In this document: piece by piece, positions 26,095 through 35,236 of the stretch
How the letters are laid out: each line of letters starts with the position of its first letter
Numbering within the stretch: the stretch's first letter is position 1
Assembly (NCBI GenBank): GCA_903902035.1
Contig: CAIUTG010000070.1
Span: forward strand, 1 to 35,236
Reading direction: 5' to 3'
Length of the DNA: 35,236 nt
From: an uncultured Curvibacter sp.
Lineage (GTDB): Bacteria; Pseudomonadota; Gammaproteobacteria; Burkholderiales; Burkholderiaceae_C
Position numbers and translations under genes: made by a program
Notes under the pieces: generated by a model
What the model was told of the DNA's origin: nothing
The model's database searches: none
Seen by the model: the letters and a program-made list of their open reading frames with translations, nothing else

Positions 26095-27430
26095 CTTGAA
26101 TCGGATTATCGGTGGCTTTCACCGCATCCCACGCCGAAGTGGGCAACAAATGGCCTGGAGAAGGTGCCAACGTGGCTTCTGGGTGGTGTCGCAAAAAGGC
26201 GGTCACCTGATCCTGGCCCTCGGCTTTGAAAACCGAGCAAGTGCAGTACAGCAACCGCCCGCCCGGTTTGAGCAAAGGCCAAAGTACGGACAGCAGCCCA
26301 GCCTGGGTCACGGCCAGCTGAGCCACATCGCTTTCGCGACGCAACCAGCGCACATCGGGGTGGCGGCGCACAATGCCCGACGCGGTACAGGGCGCGTCCA
26401 ACAAAATGCCGTCGTAAAGCGTGGCAGGGGTCTGAGGGCCCCACCAGGAGGCGGGCTCTTGCGCATCGGCCACCAAGACCTGCGCGCTCAAAGCCGGGGT
26501 GGTCAGCTGCAGCCGCGCCAAGGTGTTGTCGATGCGGCTGCAACGCTCCGCGTCGATGTCCAAGGCCACCAGATCGGCTGGGGTGTCTTTTTGTTGCAGC
26601 CATTCCAGCAGGTGGGCGGTTTTGCCACCGGGTGCGGCGCAGGCATCGAGCAATTTCAAACGCTCGCCGGGTGCCGCGTGCAAGCCCTGCAACAACAGGG
26701 GCGCCGCCGATTGCGCACCGGCGTCTTGCACCGAGACGGCACCGCTGGAAAAACCAGGCAAGGCGTCCACCGGACAAGGCTTGAGCAGCATCAACGCCTG
26801 CTCGCCCACGCGCACACTGGCCATGCCGGCTTGTTGCAAGCGGTCCTGGTAGGCGGCCACGCTGTGCTGCCCCAGGTTGACCCGCAAGGTCATGCTGGCA
26901 CGGCCCGCATTGGTCTGCAACACCGCCTGCCAGTGCTGGGGGTGGTCTTTGCGCAAACGGTCAATCCACCAACGGGGGTGATTCCATCGGGCCACCGGCT
27001 CTTGCGCCACACTGTCAAGCAAGGTGTTTTGCTCGCGCAAGAAGCGCCGCAAGCAGGCATTGACGAAGGCGGCCTGGCTGCGGGTGGTGTTTTGGCGTTT
27101 GGCCGCCTCCACCGCCTGATCAACCAGGGTGAAGGGTTCATAAGGCGCTTGTTCGGGGTCGAGTGCCAAGGCCAAGGCCGTGCACAGCAAGGCTTCCACG
27201 GCGGGGGGTGGGGTGCGGGGTGCCAACTTGCGACGCAGCGCCTCGGCCTGTCCCAACACCCGCAGCACATGGAACAGCAAGGCTTGCACACCAGGCCGCT
27301 GTGCCGCGCTCAGGCCATCCAGGGCGCGCGTGGCCGAAGCACCGCCCCGCACGGCCAACAAGACCTGGGCGGTGAGTTGCAGTTGCTGCCAAAGGGGGAT
27401 CGAAAGGGGAAACGGGCTGGCTGAATTCAT
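26033..27430 (-). CDS. rsmB: 16S rRNA (cytosine(967)-C(5))-methyltransferase
   Basis: NusB-like N-terminus; LKLLDACAAPGGKTAHLLEW, LLDAPCTASGIVRRHPDVRWLRR, YCTCSVFKAEG. Confidence 0.93.
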   Translation of the reverse strand: MNSASPFPLSIPLWQQLQLTAQVLLAVRGGASATRALDGLSAAQRPGVQALLFHVLRVLGQAEALRRKLAPRTPPPAVEALLCTALALALDPEQAPYEPFTLVDQAVEAAKRQNTTRSQAAFVNACLRRFLREQNTLLDSVAQEPVARWNHPRWWIDRLRKDHPQHWQAVLQTNAGRASMTLRVNLGQHSVAAYQDRLQQAGMASVRVGEQALMLLKPCPVDALPGFSSGAVSVQDAGAQSAAPLLLQGLHAAPGERLKLLDACAAPGGKTAHLLEWLQQKDTPADLVALDIDAERCSRIDNTLARLQLTTPALSAQVLVADAQEPASWWGPQTPATLYDGILLDAPCTASGIVRRHPDVRWLRRESDVAQLAVTQAGLLSVLWPLLKPGGRLLYCTCSVFKAEGQDQVTAFLRHHPEATLAPSPGHLLPTSAWDAVKATDNPIQDGAIDHDGFFYALLQKRRQS

Positions 27431-28035
27431 GGGGGATTGGCTTGCACCCAGGCCACGGGAACCGCAGGGCGATAGTTCAATAGTTTGGCCAACAAAAAGG
27501 CGGGAAATTGGGCAATGGCCTGGTTGTACTGATGCACGGCCTGGTTAAAGGTGGCCACCGCCGCTTGGTCTTGTTGCAGCAAGGCGACCATGGCCTGCGG
27601 CGGGGTCCCGATCACGTTGACGTCTTCCATCTGGGCGCGAACCTGGGTCCAGGCGGCACTGAGTTCTTGCATCAAGGGCACATCCAGGGGCTTGGCTTTG
27701 GCGGCTTGCAAGGCTTTTTTGAAGGGCTCCAAGTCCATGTTGACCGGCCTCGCCCAGGCATCCAGCAGCAGCACCGAGGCCGAGGCATGCACTTCCATCC
27801 AGGCCAGGTGCATGAACCATTGCGACTCCAGCAGGCCAAAGGCATGGCGGGCCGCAGCGCGCAAGCGCACGATGCGCTTGTTCACCCCCAAAACCCAGCA
27901 CAACAAGAGCGCGAGCGACAACCACACCCACCAAGGCTGGTCCCAAACAGCGAAGCTGGCCACCCGATCTGCGGTGTCGGCCACCTCCCCTGCCTCCACG
28001 GTCTCGGGCACCCCCGCTACGGCTTGCGCGTCCAT
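27427..28035 (-). CDS. LemA-like membrane protein
   Basis: One N-terminal TM (WWVWLSLALLLCWVLGVNKRIVRLRAA), C-terminal YNQAIAQFPAFLLAKLLNYRPA like LemA. Start ATG 28035 with GGAG SD; ORF-track start (28050) is TTG. ATGA overlap with rsmB. Confidence 0.75.
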   Translation of the reverse strand: MDAQAVAGVPETVEAGEVADTADRVASFAVWDQPWWVWLSLALLLCWVLGVNKRIVRLRAAARHAFGLLESQWFMHLAWMEVHASASVLLLDAWARPVNMDLEPFKKALQAAKAKPLDVPLMQELSAAWTQVRAQMEDVNVIGTPPQAMVALLQQDQAAVATFNQAVHQYNQAIAQFPAFLLAKLLNYRPAVPVAWVQANPP

Positions 28036-28050
28036 CGACTGATTCTCCAA

Positions 28051-28096
28051 AAAAACAACCCCGCCGATCGTACGTCATTCGCACGACACGGCGGGG
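28051..28096 (-). terminator. Rho-independent terminator after rpoC
   Basis: Minus strand CCCCGCCG...CGGCGGGG stem (inner TCGT/ACGA pairing) followed by TTGTTTTTTT. Confidence 0.8.
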
Positions 28097-28120
28097 ACTC
28101 ATCGAAGTGACTGAACCGAA

Positions 28121-31100
28121 TTACTCGGCGGCAGCGCCTTCGCTGGCTTCGCGGGCCTCTTGGTCAGAGGCCAAGTCGGCTGCTTCGGCTTCGGCGATGG
28201 CGCGGCGCTCGGCGTCGTCCATCAGGTCCTTGGCTTTGCGAGCCTGGTGATAGGCCATGCCGGTGCCGGCCGGGATCAAGCGGCCCACAATGACATTTTC
28301 CTTCAAGCCGCGCAACTCGTCGCGTTTGCCCATGATGGCCGCTTCGGTCAAGACCCGGGTGGTTTCCTGGAAGGAAGCCGCCGAGATGAACGAATCGGTC
28401 GACAGCGAAGCCTTGGTGATGCCCAACAACAGGTTGGTGTAGGTGGCGGGCACTTTGCTGTCGCGCAACAAGGCTTCGTTGGTGTTCAAGATCTCGGATC
28501 GCTCGACCTGTTCGCCCGCGATGTAGTTCGAATCGCCGGCGTTTTCGACAACGACGCGACGCAACATCTGACGCACGATCACTTCGATGTGCTTGTCGTT
28601 GATCTTCACCCCTTGCAGGCGGTAAACGTCTTGCACTTCATCGACGATGTAGCGTGAGAGCTCTTCGATGCCCAGCAAGCGCAAGATGTCTTGTGGGTCG
28701 GCCGGGCCGTCCACAATCGATTCGCCCTTGTTGACCACCTGGCCTTCGTGGACCAGGATGTTCTTTTCCTTGGGCACGAGTTCTTCCCAGATCTTGCCTT
28801 CGGGGTCGGTGATTTGCAAACGCACCTTGCCCTTGGTTTCTTTACCGAAGGACACGGTACCGGTCATCTCGGCCAGGGTGCCCTTGTCTTTGGGCGTACG
28901 GGCTTCAAACAACTCGGCCACGCGCGGCAGACCGCCCGTGATGTCGCGGGTCTTTTGACCTTCGATGGGGATGCGCGCCAGCACTTCGCCTGGGCCCACA
29001 TCTTGGCCATCACGCACCTGGATCAGCGCGCCGACTTGGAAGCCAATCGTCACGGCGTGGTCGGTGCCCGGAATCTTGACTTCGGCGCCCGAAGCGTCGA
29101 TCAATTTCACCTGCGGACGCACCACCTTGGCCGAGCCACGGCGTTTCGGATCGATCACGACCAGGGTCGACAAGCCGGTGACTTCGCCGACCTGCTTGGC
29201 GACCGTCAGGCCTTCTTCGACGTTCTCGAATTTCACCTGACCGGCAAATTCGGTGATGATCGGGCGGGTCAGCGGGTCCCAGTTGGCCAGGATGGTCCCG
29301 GCCTTGATGGTTTGATCGGCCTTGATCGCCAAGGTCGCGCCATAAGGCACCTTGTGGCGTTCGCGCTCACGGCCATGTTCGTCCTGAATGACGATTTCAC
29401 CGGAGCGGGAAATCACCACCAGCTCACCCTTGGTGTTGCTGACATAGCGCATGGTGGCGTTGAAACCGATCACGCCATTGGACTTGGCTTCCACGCTCGA
29501 AGCGATGGCGGCGCGCGAAGCGGCACCACCGATGTGGAAGGTCCGCATGGTCAGCTGGGTACCGGGTTCGCCGATGGACTGGGCGGCAATCACCCCCACG
29601 GCTTCGCCGAGGTTGATCAAGCCGCCACGGCCCAAATCGCGGCCATAGCACATGGCGCACAAACCGAAGCGGGTGTCGCAATTCAGGGCGGTGCGCACGC
29701 GCACTTCATCCACGCCAGCGGCTTCCAACTCTTCGATCAGGTCCTCGTCCAGCATCTGACCGGCCTTGGCCAGCACCGAGCGGTTCTCAGGGTGCAAGAT
29801 GTCATCGGCTGCCGTGCGACCCAAAATACGGTCGCGCAACGATTCAATCACTTCACCGCCTTCCACAATGGCGCGCATCAACGAGCCATTGCCGGTGCCG
29901 CAATCCTGCTCGGTCACAACCAAGTCTTGCGTCACGTCGACCAAACGACGGGTCAGGTAACCCGAGTTGGCGGTCTTCAAAGCCGTGTCGGCCAGGCCCT
30001 TACGGGCACCGTGGGTGGAGATGAAGTACTGCAACACATTCAGACCTTCACGGAAGTTCGCCGTGATGGGGGTCTCAATGATGGAGCCGTCCGGCTTGGC
30101 CATCAGGCCCCGCATACCGGCCAACTGACGGATCTGCGCCGCAGAACCCCGCGCACCGGAGTCGGCCATCATGTAAATCGAGTTGAACGATTCCTGGTCG
30201 ACTTCCTTGCCATGGCGGTCGATGGTTTTTTGCTTGGCCAATTGGGCCATCATGACCTTGGAGACTTCGTCACCGGCCTTGCCCCAAATGTCCACCACCT
30301 TGTTGTAGCGCTCGCCCGCGGTCACCAGACCGGACACGTATTGCTGTTCGATCTCTTTGACTTCTTTCTCGGCGCGCTCGATGATTTCGGGCTTCTCGGT
30401 GGGCACCAACATGTCGTCGATGCAAATCGAGATGCCGGCCTTGGTCGCCAAACGGAAACCGTTTTGCAGCAGCTTGTCGGCAAACACCACGGTTTCTTTC
30501 AAACCGCACTTGCGGAAGGAGACGTTGATCAGCTTGGAGATCTCTTTCTTCTTCAGCGCCTTGTTCATGTTGGAGAAAGGCAGGCCCTTGGGCAAGATTT
30601 CCGACAACAAGGCACGGCCCGCCGTGGTTTCCACCAGGCTGGTGTGGGGCGTGAATTCGCCGGTCGCCTTGTTCTTGACCCACTCGGTGATGCGCACGGT
30701 GACGCGGGCGGTCAGGTCGACTTGGCCGGCATCAAAAGCGCGTTGCACTTCGGGCACATCGGAGAACACCAGGCCTTCGCCCTTGGCGTTGATGCGGTCG
30801 CGGGTCGTGTAGTACAGACCCAGCACCACGTCTTGCGAAGGCACGATGGAAGGTTCGCCCGAAGCGGGGAACAAAATGTTGTTGGAGGCCAGCATCAAGG
30901 TGCGGGCTTCCATTTGGGCTTCGACCGACAAAGGCACGTGCACGGCCATTTGGTCACCGTCAAAGTCGGCATTGAAGGCCGCGCAGACCAAGGGGTGCAG
31001 CTGAATGGCCTTGCCTTCGATCAGGATGGGCTCGAAGGCCTGGATGCCCAAACGGTGCAGCGTGGGCGCACGGTTCAGCATGACCGGGTGTTCTTTGATG

Positions 31101-32338
31101 ACCTCTTCCAAAATGTCCCACACCACCGGGGTGCCCATTTCGACTTCCTTCTTCGCGGCCTTGATGGTGGTCGCAATGCCCATGGATTCCAGGCGCGAGA
31201 AGATGAAGGGCTTGAACAATTCGAGCGCCATCAGCTTGGGCAGACCGCACTGATGCAGCTTGAGGGTTGGGCCCACGGTAATGACCGAACGACCCGAGTA
31301 GTCGACGCGCTTGCCCAGCAAGTTTTGACGGAAACGACCGCTCTTGCCCTTGATCATGTCGGCCAGCGACTTGAGGGCACGCTTGTTGGCGCCCGTCATG
31401 GCCTTGCCACGGCGGCCGTTGTCCAGCAAGCTGTCCACGGCTTCTTGCAACATGCGCTTTTCATTGCGGGCAATGATTTCAGGCGCTTTCAGTTCCAGCA
31501 AGCGGCGCAGACGGCTGTTGCGGTTGATGACGCGGCGGTACAGGTCGTTCAAATCGGACGTGGCAAAGCGGCCCCCATCCAGCGGCACCAAAGGACGCAG
31601 GTCCGGTGGCAACACGGGCAGCACTTCGAGCACCATCCAGCCGGGTTTGATGCCCGACTTCTTGAAGGCTTCCAAGACCTTGAGGCGCTTGGCGTTCTTC
31701 TTGATTTTGACTTCGGAGCCGGTCAGGTCACCGCGCAGGCGCTCGATTTCGGATTCGATGTCGATGGCCTCAAGCAGGTCTTTGATGCCTTCGGCGCCCA
31801 TCTTGGCGACGAATTCATCGCCGTACTCTTTTTGCTTGGCGTCGAACTCGTCTTCGGACATGATGCTGAACTTCTTCAGCGAGGTCATGCCGGGGTCGGT
31901 CACCACATAGGCTTCAAAGTACAAGACACGTTCGATGTCACGCAGCGTCATGTCGAGCACCAGGCCCAAGCGCGAAGGCAAGGACTTCAGGAACCAGATG
32001 TGGGCGCAAGGCGCGGCCAGATCGATGTGGCCCATGCGTTCACGACGCACCTTGGTTTGGGTCACTTCAACGCCGCATTTTTCGCAAATCACGCCACGGT
32101 GTTTCAGGCGTTTGTATTTGCCGCACAAACATTCATAGTCTTTGATGGGGCCAAAAATTTTGGCGCAAAACAGACCATCGCGCTCGGGCTTGAAGGTGCG
32201 GTAATTGATGGTTTCGGGTTTTTTCACCTCACCAAAAGACCACGAACGGATCTTTTCGGGTGAGGCCATGCCGATCTTGATGGCATCGAAGTGCTCATCC
32301 GGCGTGAATTGCTTGAACAGGTCGAGTAGGGATTTCAT
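28121..32338 (-). CDS. rpoC: DNA-directed RNA polymerase subunit beta'
   Basis: 1405 aa; [80 protein letters not shown] catalytic motif. Confidence 0.98.
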   Translation of the reverse strand: MKSLLDLFKQFTPDEHFDAIKIGMASPEKIRSWSFGEVKKPETINYRTFKPERDGLFCAKIFGPIKDYECLCGKYKRLKHRGVICEKCGVEVTQTKVRRERMGHIDLAAPCAHIWFLKSLPSRLGLVLDMTLRDIERVLYFEAYVVTDPGMTSLKKFSIMSEDEFDAKQKEYGDEFVAKMGAEGIKDLLEAIDIESEIERLRGDLTGSEVKIKKNAKRLKVLEAFKKSGIKPGWMVLEVLPVLPPDLRPLVPLDGGRFATSDLNDLYRRVINRNSRLRRLLELKAPEIIARNEKRMLQEAVDSLLDNGRRGKAMTGANKRALKSLADMIKGKSGRFRQNLLGKRVDYSGRSVITVGPTLKLHQCGLPKLMALELFKPFIFSRLESMGIATTIKAAKKEVEMGTPVVWDILEEVIKEHPVMLNRAPTLHRLGIQAFEPILIEGKAIQLHPLVCAAFNADFDGDQMAVHVPLSVEAQMEARTLMLASNNILFPASGEPSIVPSQDVVLGLYYTTRDRINAKGEGLVFSDVPEVQRAFDAGQVDLTARVTVRITEWVKNKATGEFTPHTSLVETTAGRALLSEILPKGLPFSNMNKALKKKEISKLINVSFRKCGLKETVVFADKLLQNGFRLATKAGISICIDDMLVPTEKPEIIERAEKEVKEIEQQYVSGLVTAGERYNKVVDIWGKAGDEVSKVMMAQLAKQKTIDRHGKEVDQESFNSIYMMADSGARGSAAQIRQLAGMRGLMAKPDGSIIETPITANFREGLNVLQYFISTHGARKGLADTALKTANSGYLTRRLVDVTQDLVVTEQDCGTGNGSLMRAIVEGGEVIESLRDRILGRTAADDILHPENRSVLAKAGQMLDEDLIEELEAAGVDEVRVRTALNCDTRFGLCAMCYGRDLGRGGLINLGEAVGVIAAQSIGEPGTQLTMRTFHIGGAASRAAIASSVEAKSNGVIGFNATMRYVSNTKGELVVISRSGEIVIQDEHGRERERHKVPYGATLAIKADQTIKAGTILANWDPLTRPIITEFAGQVKFENVEEGLTVAKQVGEVTGLSTLVVIDPKRRGSAKVVRPQVKLIDASGAEVKIPGTDHAVTIGFQVGALIQVRDGQDVGPGEVLARIPIEGQKTRDITGGLPRVAELFEARTPKDKGTLAEMTGTVSFGKETKGKVRLQITDPEGKIWEELVPKEKNILVHEGQVVNKGESIVDGPADPQDILRLLGIEELSRYIVDEVQDVYRLQGVKINDKHIEVIVRQMLRRVVVENAGDSNYIAGEQVERSEILNTNEALLRDSKVPATYTNLLLGITKASLSTDSFISAASFQETTRVLTEAAIMGKRDELRGLKENVIVGRLIPAGTGMAYHQARKAKDLMDDAERRAIAEAEAADLASDQEAREASEGAAAE

Positions 32339-32359
32339 AAAACTCTATCCTTTTCTTGC

Positions 32360-35236
32360 TTAAGAACGTTCGAGTTCAATGTCCAGGCCCAAGGAACGGA
32401 TTTCCTTGACCAACACATTGAAGGATTCCGGCATGCCGGCTTCGATGGCGTGTTCGCCCTTGACGATGCTTTCGTACACCTTGGTACGGCCTTGCACGTC
32501 GTCGGACTTGACGGTGAGCATTTCCTGCAACACATAAGAGGCGCCGTAAGCTTCCAGCGCCCAGACTTCCATTTCGCCGAAACGCTGACCACCGAACTGG
32601 GCCTTGCCGCCCAAAGGTTGTTGCGTGACCAGCGAGTAAGGACCGGTGGAGCGGGCGTGCATCTTGTCGTCAACCAAGTGGTGCAGCTTCAAGAAGTGCA
32701 TGTAGCCAATGGTGGTCGGACGCTCAAACGCTTCGCCGGTGCGGCCATCGATCAAGTTGGCCTGGGTGCGCGTGGCGGTCAGGCCCTTGGCGGCGGCGAT
32801 GTCGTCGGGGTAAGCCAACTTCAACATGGCCCGGATGTCTTCTTCGGCTGCGCCGTCAAACACGGGGCTGGCAAACGGCACGCCCGACTTCAGGTTTTCG
32901 GCCATTTCCAGCACATCGTCGTCGCTCAACAAGGCCAGTTCTTCCTTGCGCCCCGTCGAGTTGTACAACTCTTCCAGGAATTTGCGCAGTTCGGCCACGC
33001 GGCTTTCGGCTTGCAGCATGTCACCAATGCGTTGACCAATGCCCTTGCCGGCCCAACCCAAATGGACTTCGAGCACCTGACCCACGTTCATCCGTGAAGG
33101 CACGCCCAAGGGGTTCAACACGATGTCGGCAGGGGTGCCGTCGGCCATGTAAGGCATGTCTTCCACGGGCACGATCTTGGAGACCACCCCCTTGTTGCCG
33201 TGACGACCGGCCATCTTGTCACCTGGCTGCAAGCGGCGCTTGACGGCCAGATAGACCTTGACCATCTTCAACACACCAGCGGGCAACTCGTCGCCTTGGG
33301 TGAGCTTTTTGCGCTTTTCTTCAAAAGCCAGGTCGAAGCTGTGGCGGGTTTGCTCCAGCGAGTTCTTGATGGATTCGAGTTGCGCGGCCACGTCTTCTTC
33401 AGCGGGACGGATGTCAAACCAGTGGAATTTCTCGACCGAAGCCAGGTAAGCGGCGTCGATCTTGCTGCCCTTGGTCAGCTTGTTCGGGCCGCCGTTGGCA
33501 GCGCGGTTCAACAAGAGTTTTTCGATCCGGGCAAAGGCATCGGCTTCAACGATGCGCAATTGATCGTTCAAGTCCAGGCGGAAGCGCTTCAGCTCATCGT
33601 CAATGATCTGCTGGGCGCGCTTGTCGCGGGTGATGCCTTCGCGGGTGAAGACCTGCACGTCGATGACCGTGCCTTGCGAGCCTTGGTCAACGCGCAAGGA
33701 GGTGTCTTTCACGTCGCTGGCTTTTTCACCGAAGATGGCGCGCAACAGTTTTTCTTCCGGGGTCAGCGTGGTCTCGCCCTTGGGCGTGACCTTGCCCACC
33801 AACACATCGCCAGGCTGCACTTCAGCACCGACGAAGATGATGCCCGAATCGTCCAAGCGGTTGAGCTGGGTTTCGGCCAGGTTCGGGATGTCGCGGGTGA
33901 TTTCTTCCGCGCCCAACTTGGTGTCACGCGCCATCACCACCAACTCCTCGATGTGGATCGAGGTGTAGCGGTCATCGGCCACCACGCGTTCGGAGATCAG
34001 AATCGAGTCTTCGAAGTTGTAGCCATTCCAGGGCATGAAGGCGATCAGCATGTTCTGACCAATGGCGATTTCGCCCAGGTCGGTCGAAGCGCCGTCGGCA
34101 ATCACATCGCCCTTGGCCAACACATCGCCCTTTTTGACGATGGGGCGTTGGTGGATGTTGGTGTTCTGGTTGGAACGCTGGAATTTGATCAGGTTGTAGA
34201 TGTCCACACCCACTTCACCGGCCACGGCCTCGGCGTCGTTCACGCGCACCACGATGCGGGTGGCGTCAACATAGTCAACCACACCGCCACGGTTGGCCGT
34301 CACCACGGTGCCCGAATCGACCGCAGCGACGCGCTCGATGCCGGTACCGACCATGGGTTTTTCGGGACGCAACACGGGCACTGCTTGGCGTGACATGTTG
34401 GCACCCATCAAAGCGCGGTTGGCGTCATCGTGCTCCAGGAACGGCACGAGTGAGGCCGCCACCGAGACGATCTGCGCCGGCGACACGTCCATGTACTGCA
34501 CGCGTTCGGCGGAGACCAGGGTGGACTCGCCTTTTTCACGGGCCGACACCAGATCGCCGGTCAAACGGCCGTCTTTGTCCAGGGCCGCATTGGCCTGGGC
34601 AATGACGTATTTGCCTTCTTCGATGGCCGACAAATAGTCAATTTCCATCGTCACCTTGCCATCGACCACGCGGCGGTAAGGGGTTTCAATGAAGCCGTAT
34701 TCGTTCAAGCGGGCGTACAAAGCCAGCGAGTTGATCAGGCCAATGTTCGGGCCTTCAGGTGTTTCGATGGGACACACACGACCGTAGTGGGTCACGTGCA
34801 CGTCACGCACTTCGAAACCAGCACGTTCACGCGTCAAACCGCCTGGGCCAAGGGCAGAGACACGGCGCTTGTGGGTGATTTCCGACAGTGGGTTGGTCTG
34901 ATCCATGAACTGCGACAACTGCGACGCGCCAAAGAACTCTTTGAGGGCTGCAGAAATTGGCTTGCTGTTGATCAGGTCATGCGGCATGACCGTATCGATG
35001 TCGACCGAACCCATGCGCTCGCGGATGGCGCGCTCCATGCGCAGCAGGCCGACGCGGTACTGGTTCTCCATCAGCTCGCCGACCGAGCGCACCCGGCGAT
35101 TGCCGAGATTGTCGATATCGTCGATCTGGCCGCGCCCGTCCTTCAGCTCCATCAGCACGCGCACCGTCGCCAGGATGTCCTGCTTGCGCAGCGTGCGTTG
35201 CGTGTCGGGCACTTCCTCGGCCGAGAAGCCGAGGCG
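32360..35236 (-). CDS. rpoB: DNA-directed RNA polymerase subunit beta, N-terminus truncated by window edge
   Basis: Frame continues to 35236 ([55 protein letters not shown]...); ends ...[12 protein letters not shown]. The ORF-track start (35212) is an internal GTG. Confidence 0.98.
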   Translation of the reverse strand, partial: RLGFSAEEVPDTQRTLRKQDILATVRVLMELKDGRGQIDDIDNLGNRRVRSVGELMENQYRVGLLRMERAIRERMGSVDIDTVMPHDLINSKPISAALKEFFGASQLSQFMDQTNPLSEITHKRRVSALGPGGLTRERAGFEVRDVHVTHYGRVCPIETPEGPNIGLINSLALYARLNEYGFIETPYRRVVDGKVTMEIDYLSAIEEGKYVIAQANAALDKDGRLTGDLVSAREKGESTLVSAERVQYMDVSPAQIVSVAASLVPFLEHDDANRALMGANMSRQAVPVLRPEKPMVGTGIERVAAVDSGTVVTANRGGVVDYVDATRIVVRVNDAEAVAGEVGVDIYNLIKFQRSNQNTNIHQRPIVKKGDVLAKGDVIADGASTDLGEIAIGQNMLIAFMPWNGYNFEDSILISERVVADDRYTSIHIEELVVMARDTKLGAEEITRDIPNLAETQLNRLDDSGIIFVGAEVQPGDVLVGKVTPKGETTLTPEEKLLRAIFGEKASDVKDTSLRVDQGSQGTVIDVQVFTREGITRDKRAQQIIDDELKRFRLDLNDQLRIVEADAFARIEKLLLNRAANGGPNKLTKGSKIDAAYLASVEKFHWFDIRPAEEDVAAQLESIKNSLEQTRHSFDLAFEEKRKKLTQGDELPAGVLKMVKVYLAVKRRLQPGDKMAGRHGNKGVVSKIVPVEDMPYMADGTPADIVLNPLGVPSRMNVGQVLEVHLGWAGKGIGQRIGDMLQAESRVAELRKFLEELYNSTGRKEELALLSDDDVLEMAENLKSGVPFASPVFDGAAEEDIRAMLKLAYPDDIAAAKGLTATRTQANLIDGRTGEAFERPTTIGYMHFLKLHHLVDDKMHARSTGPYSLVTQQPLGGKAQFGGQRFGEMEVWALEAYGASYVLQEMLTVKSDDVQGRTKVYESIVKGEHAIEAGMPESFNVLVKEIRSLGLDIELERS

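Noticed and set aside
25826-27424. 532-aa plus ORF antisense to rsmB/DUF4390
   Set aside because: Shadow ORF; no domain features.
28691-32263. 1190-aa plus-strand ORF antisense to rpoC
   Set aside because: Shadow ORF created by codon bias of the highly conserved rpoC; His/Gln/Gly/Val-rich translation with no recognisable domain.
33200-34393. 397-aa and smaller plus ORFs antisense to rpoB
   Set aside because: Same shadow effect; rpoB on the minus strand is unambiguous.

Overview
Chromosomal window that looks like a Burkholderiales/Comamonadaceae genome (inferred from gene content and order). It is almost fully coding. Left to right: FIST-domain protein (partial, -) and PhaM-like protein (-); GST, MAPEG and Gfo/Idh/MocA oxidoreductase (+); a minus-strand photolyase operon (DUF2256, photolyase/cryptochrome, Fe-S bacterial cryptochrome/(6-4) photolyase, histidine phosphatase) downstream of tRNA-Phe(GAA); a single-domain response regulator (-); an LrgAB-like pair plus a small ORF (+); a minus-strand putative copper operon (DUF2946/CruR-like leader, PCu(A)C chaperone, TonB-dependent receptor, BNR/sialidase-like secreted protein with a CxCC motif, thioredoxin-like protein); two plus-strand TPR/OGT (SPINDLY-like) glycosyltransferases flanking a minus-strand pair of small Ser/Thr/Ala-rich paralogous proteins; an SrpA-like catalase (+); then the minus-strand block rpoB(partial)-rpoC-lemA-like-rsmB-DUF4390-ntrY-like-ntrX-like-ogt. 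The best candidates for something under-described are (i) the OGT / small Ser-Thr-rich protein island (15.4-21.8 kb) and (ii) the CruR-headed copper operon (10.3-15.3 kb). All family calls come from reading the translations; no database search was run.
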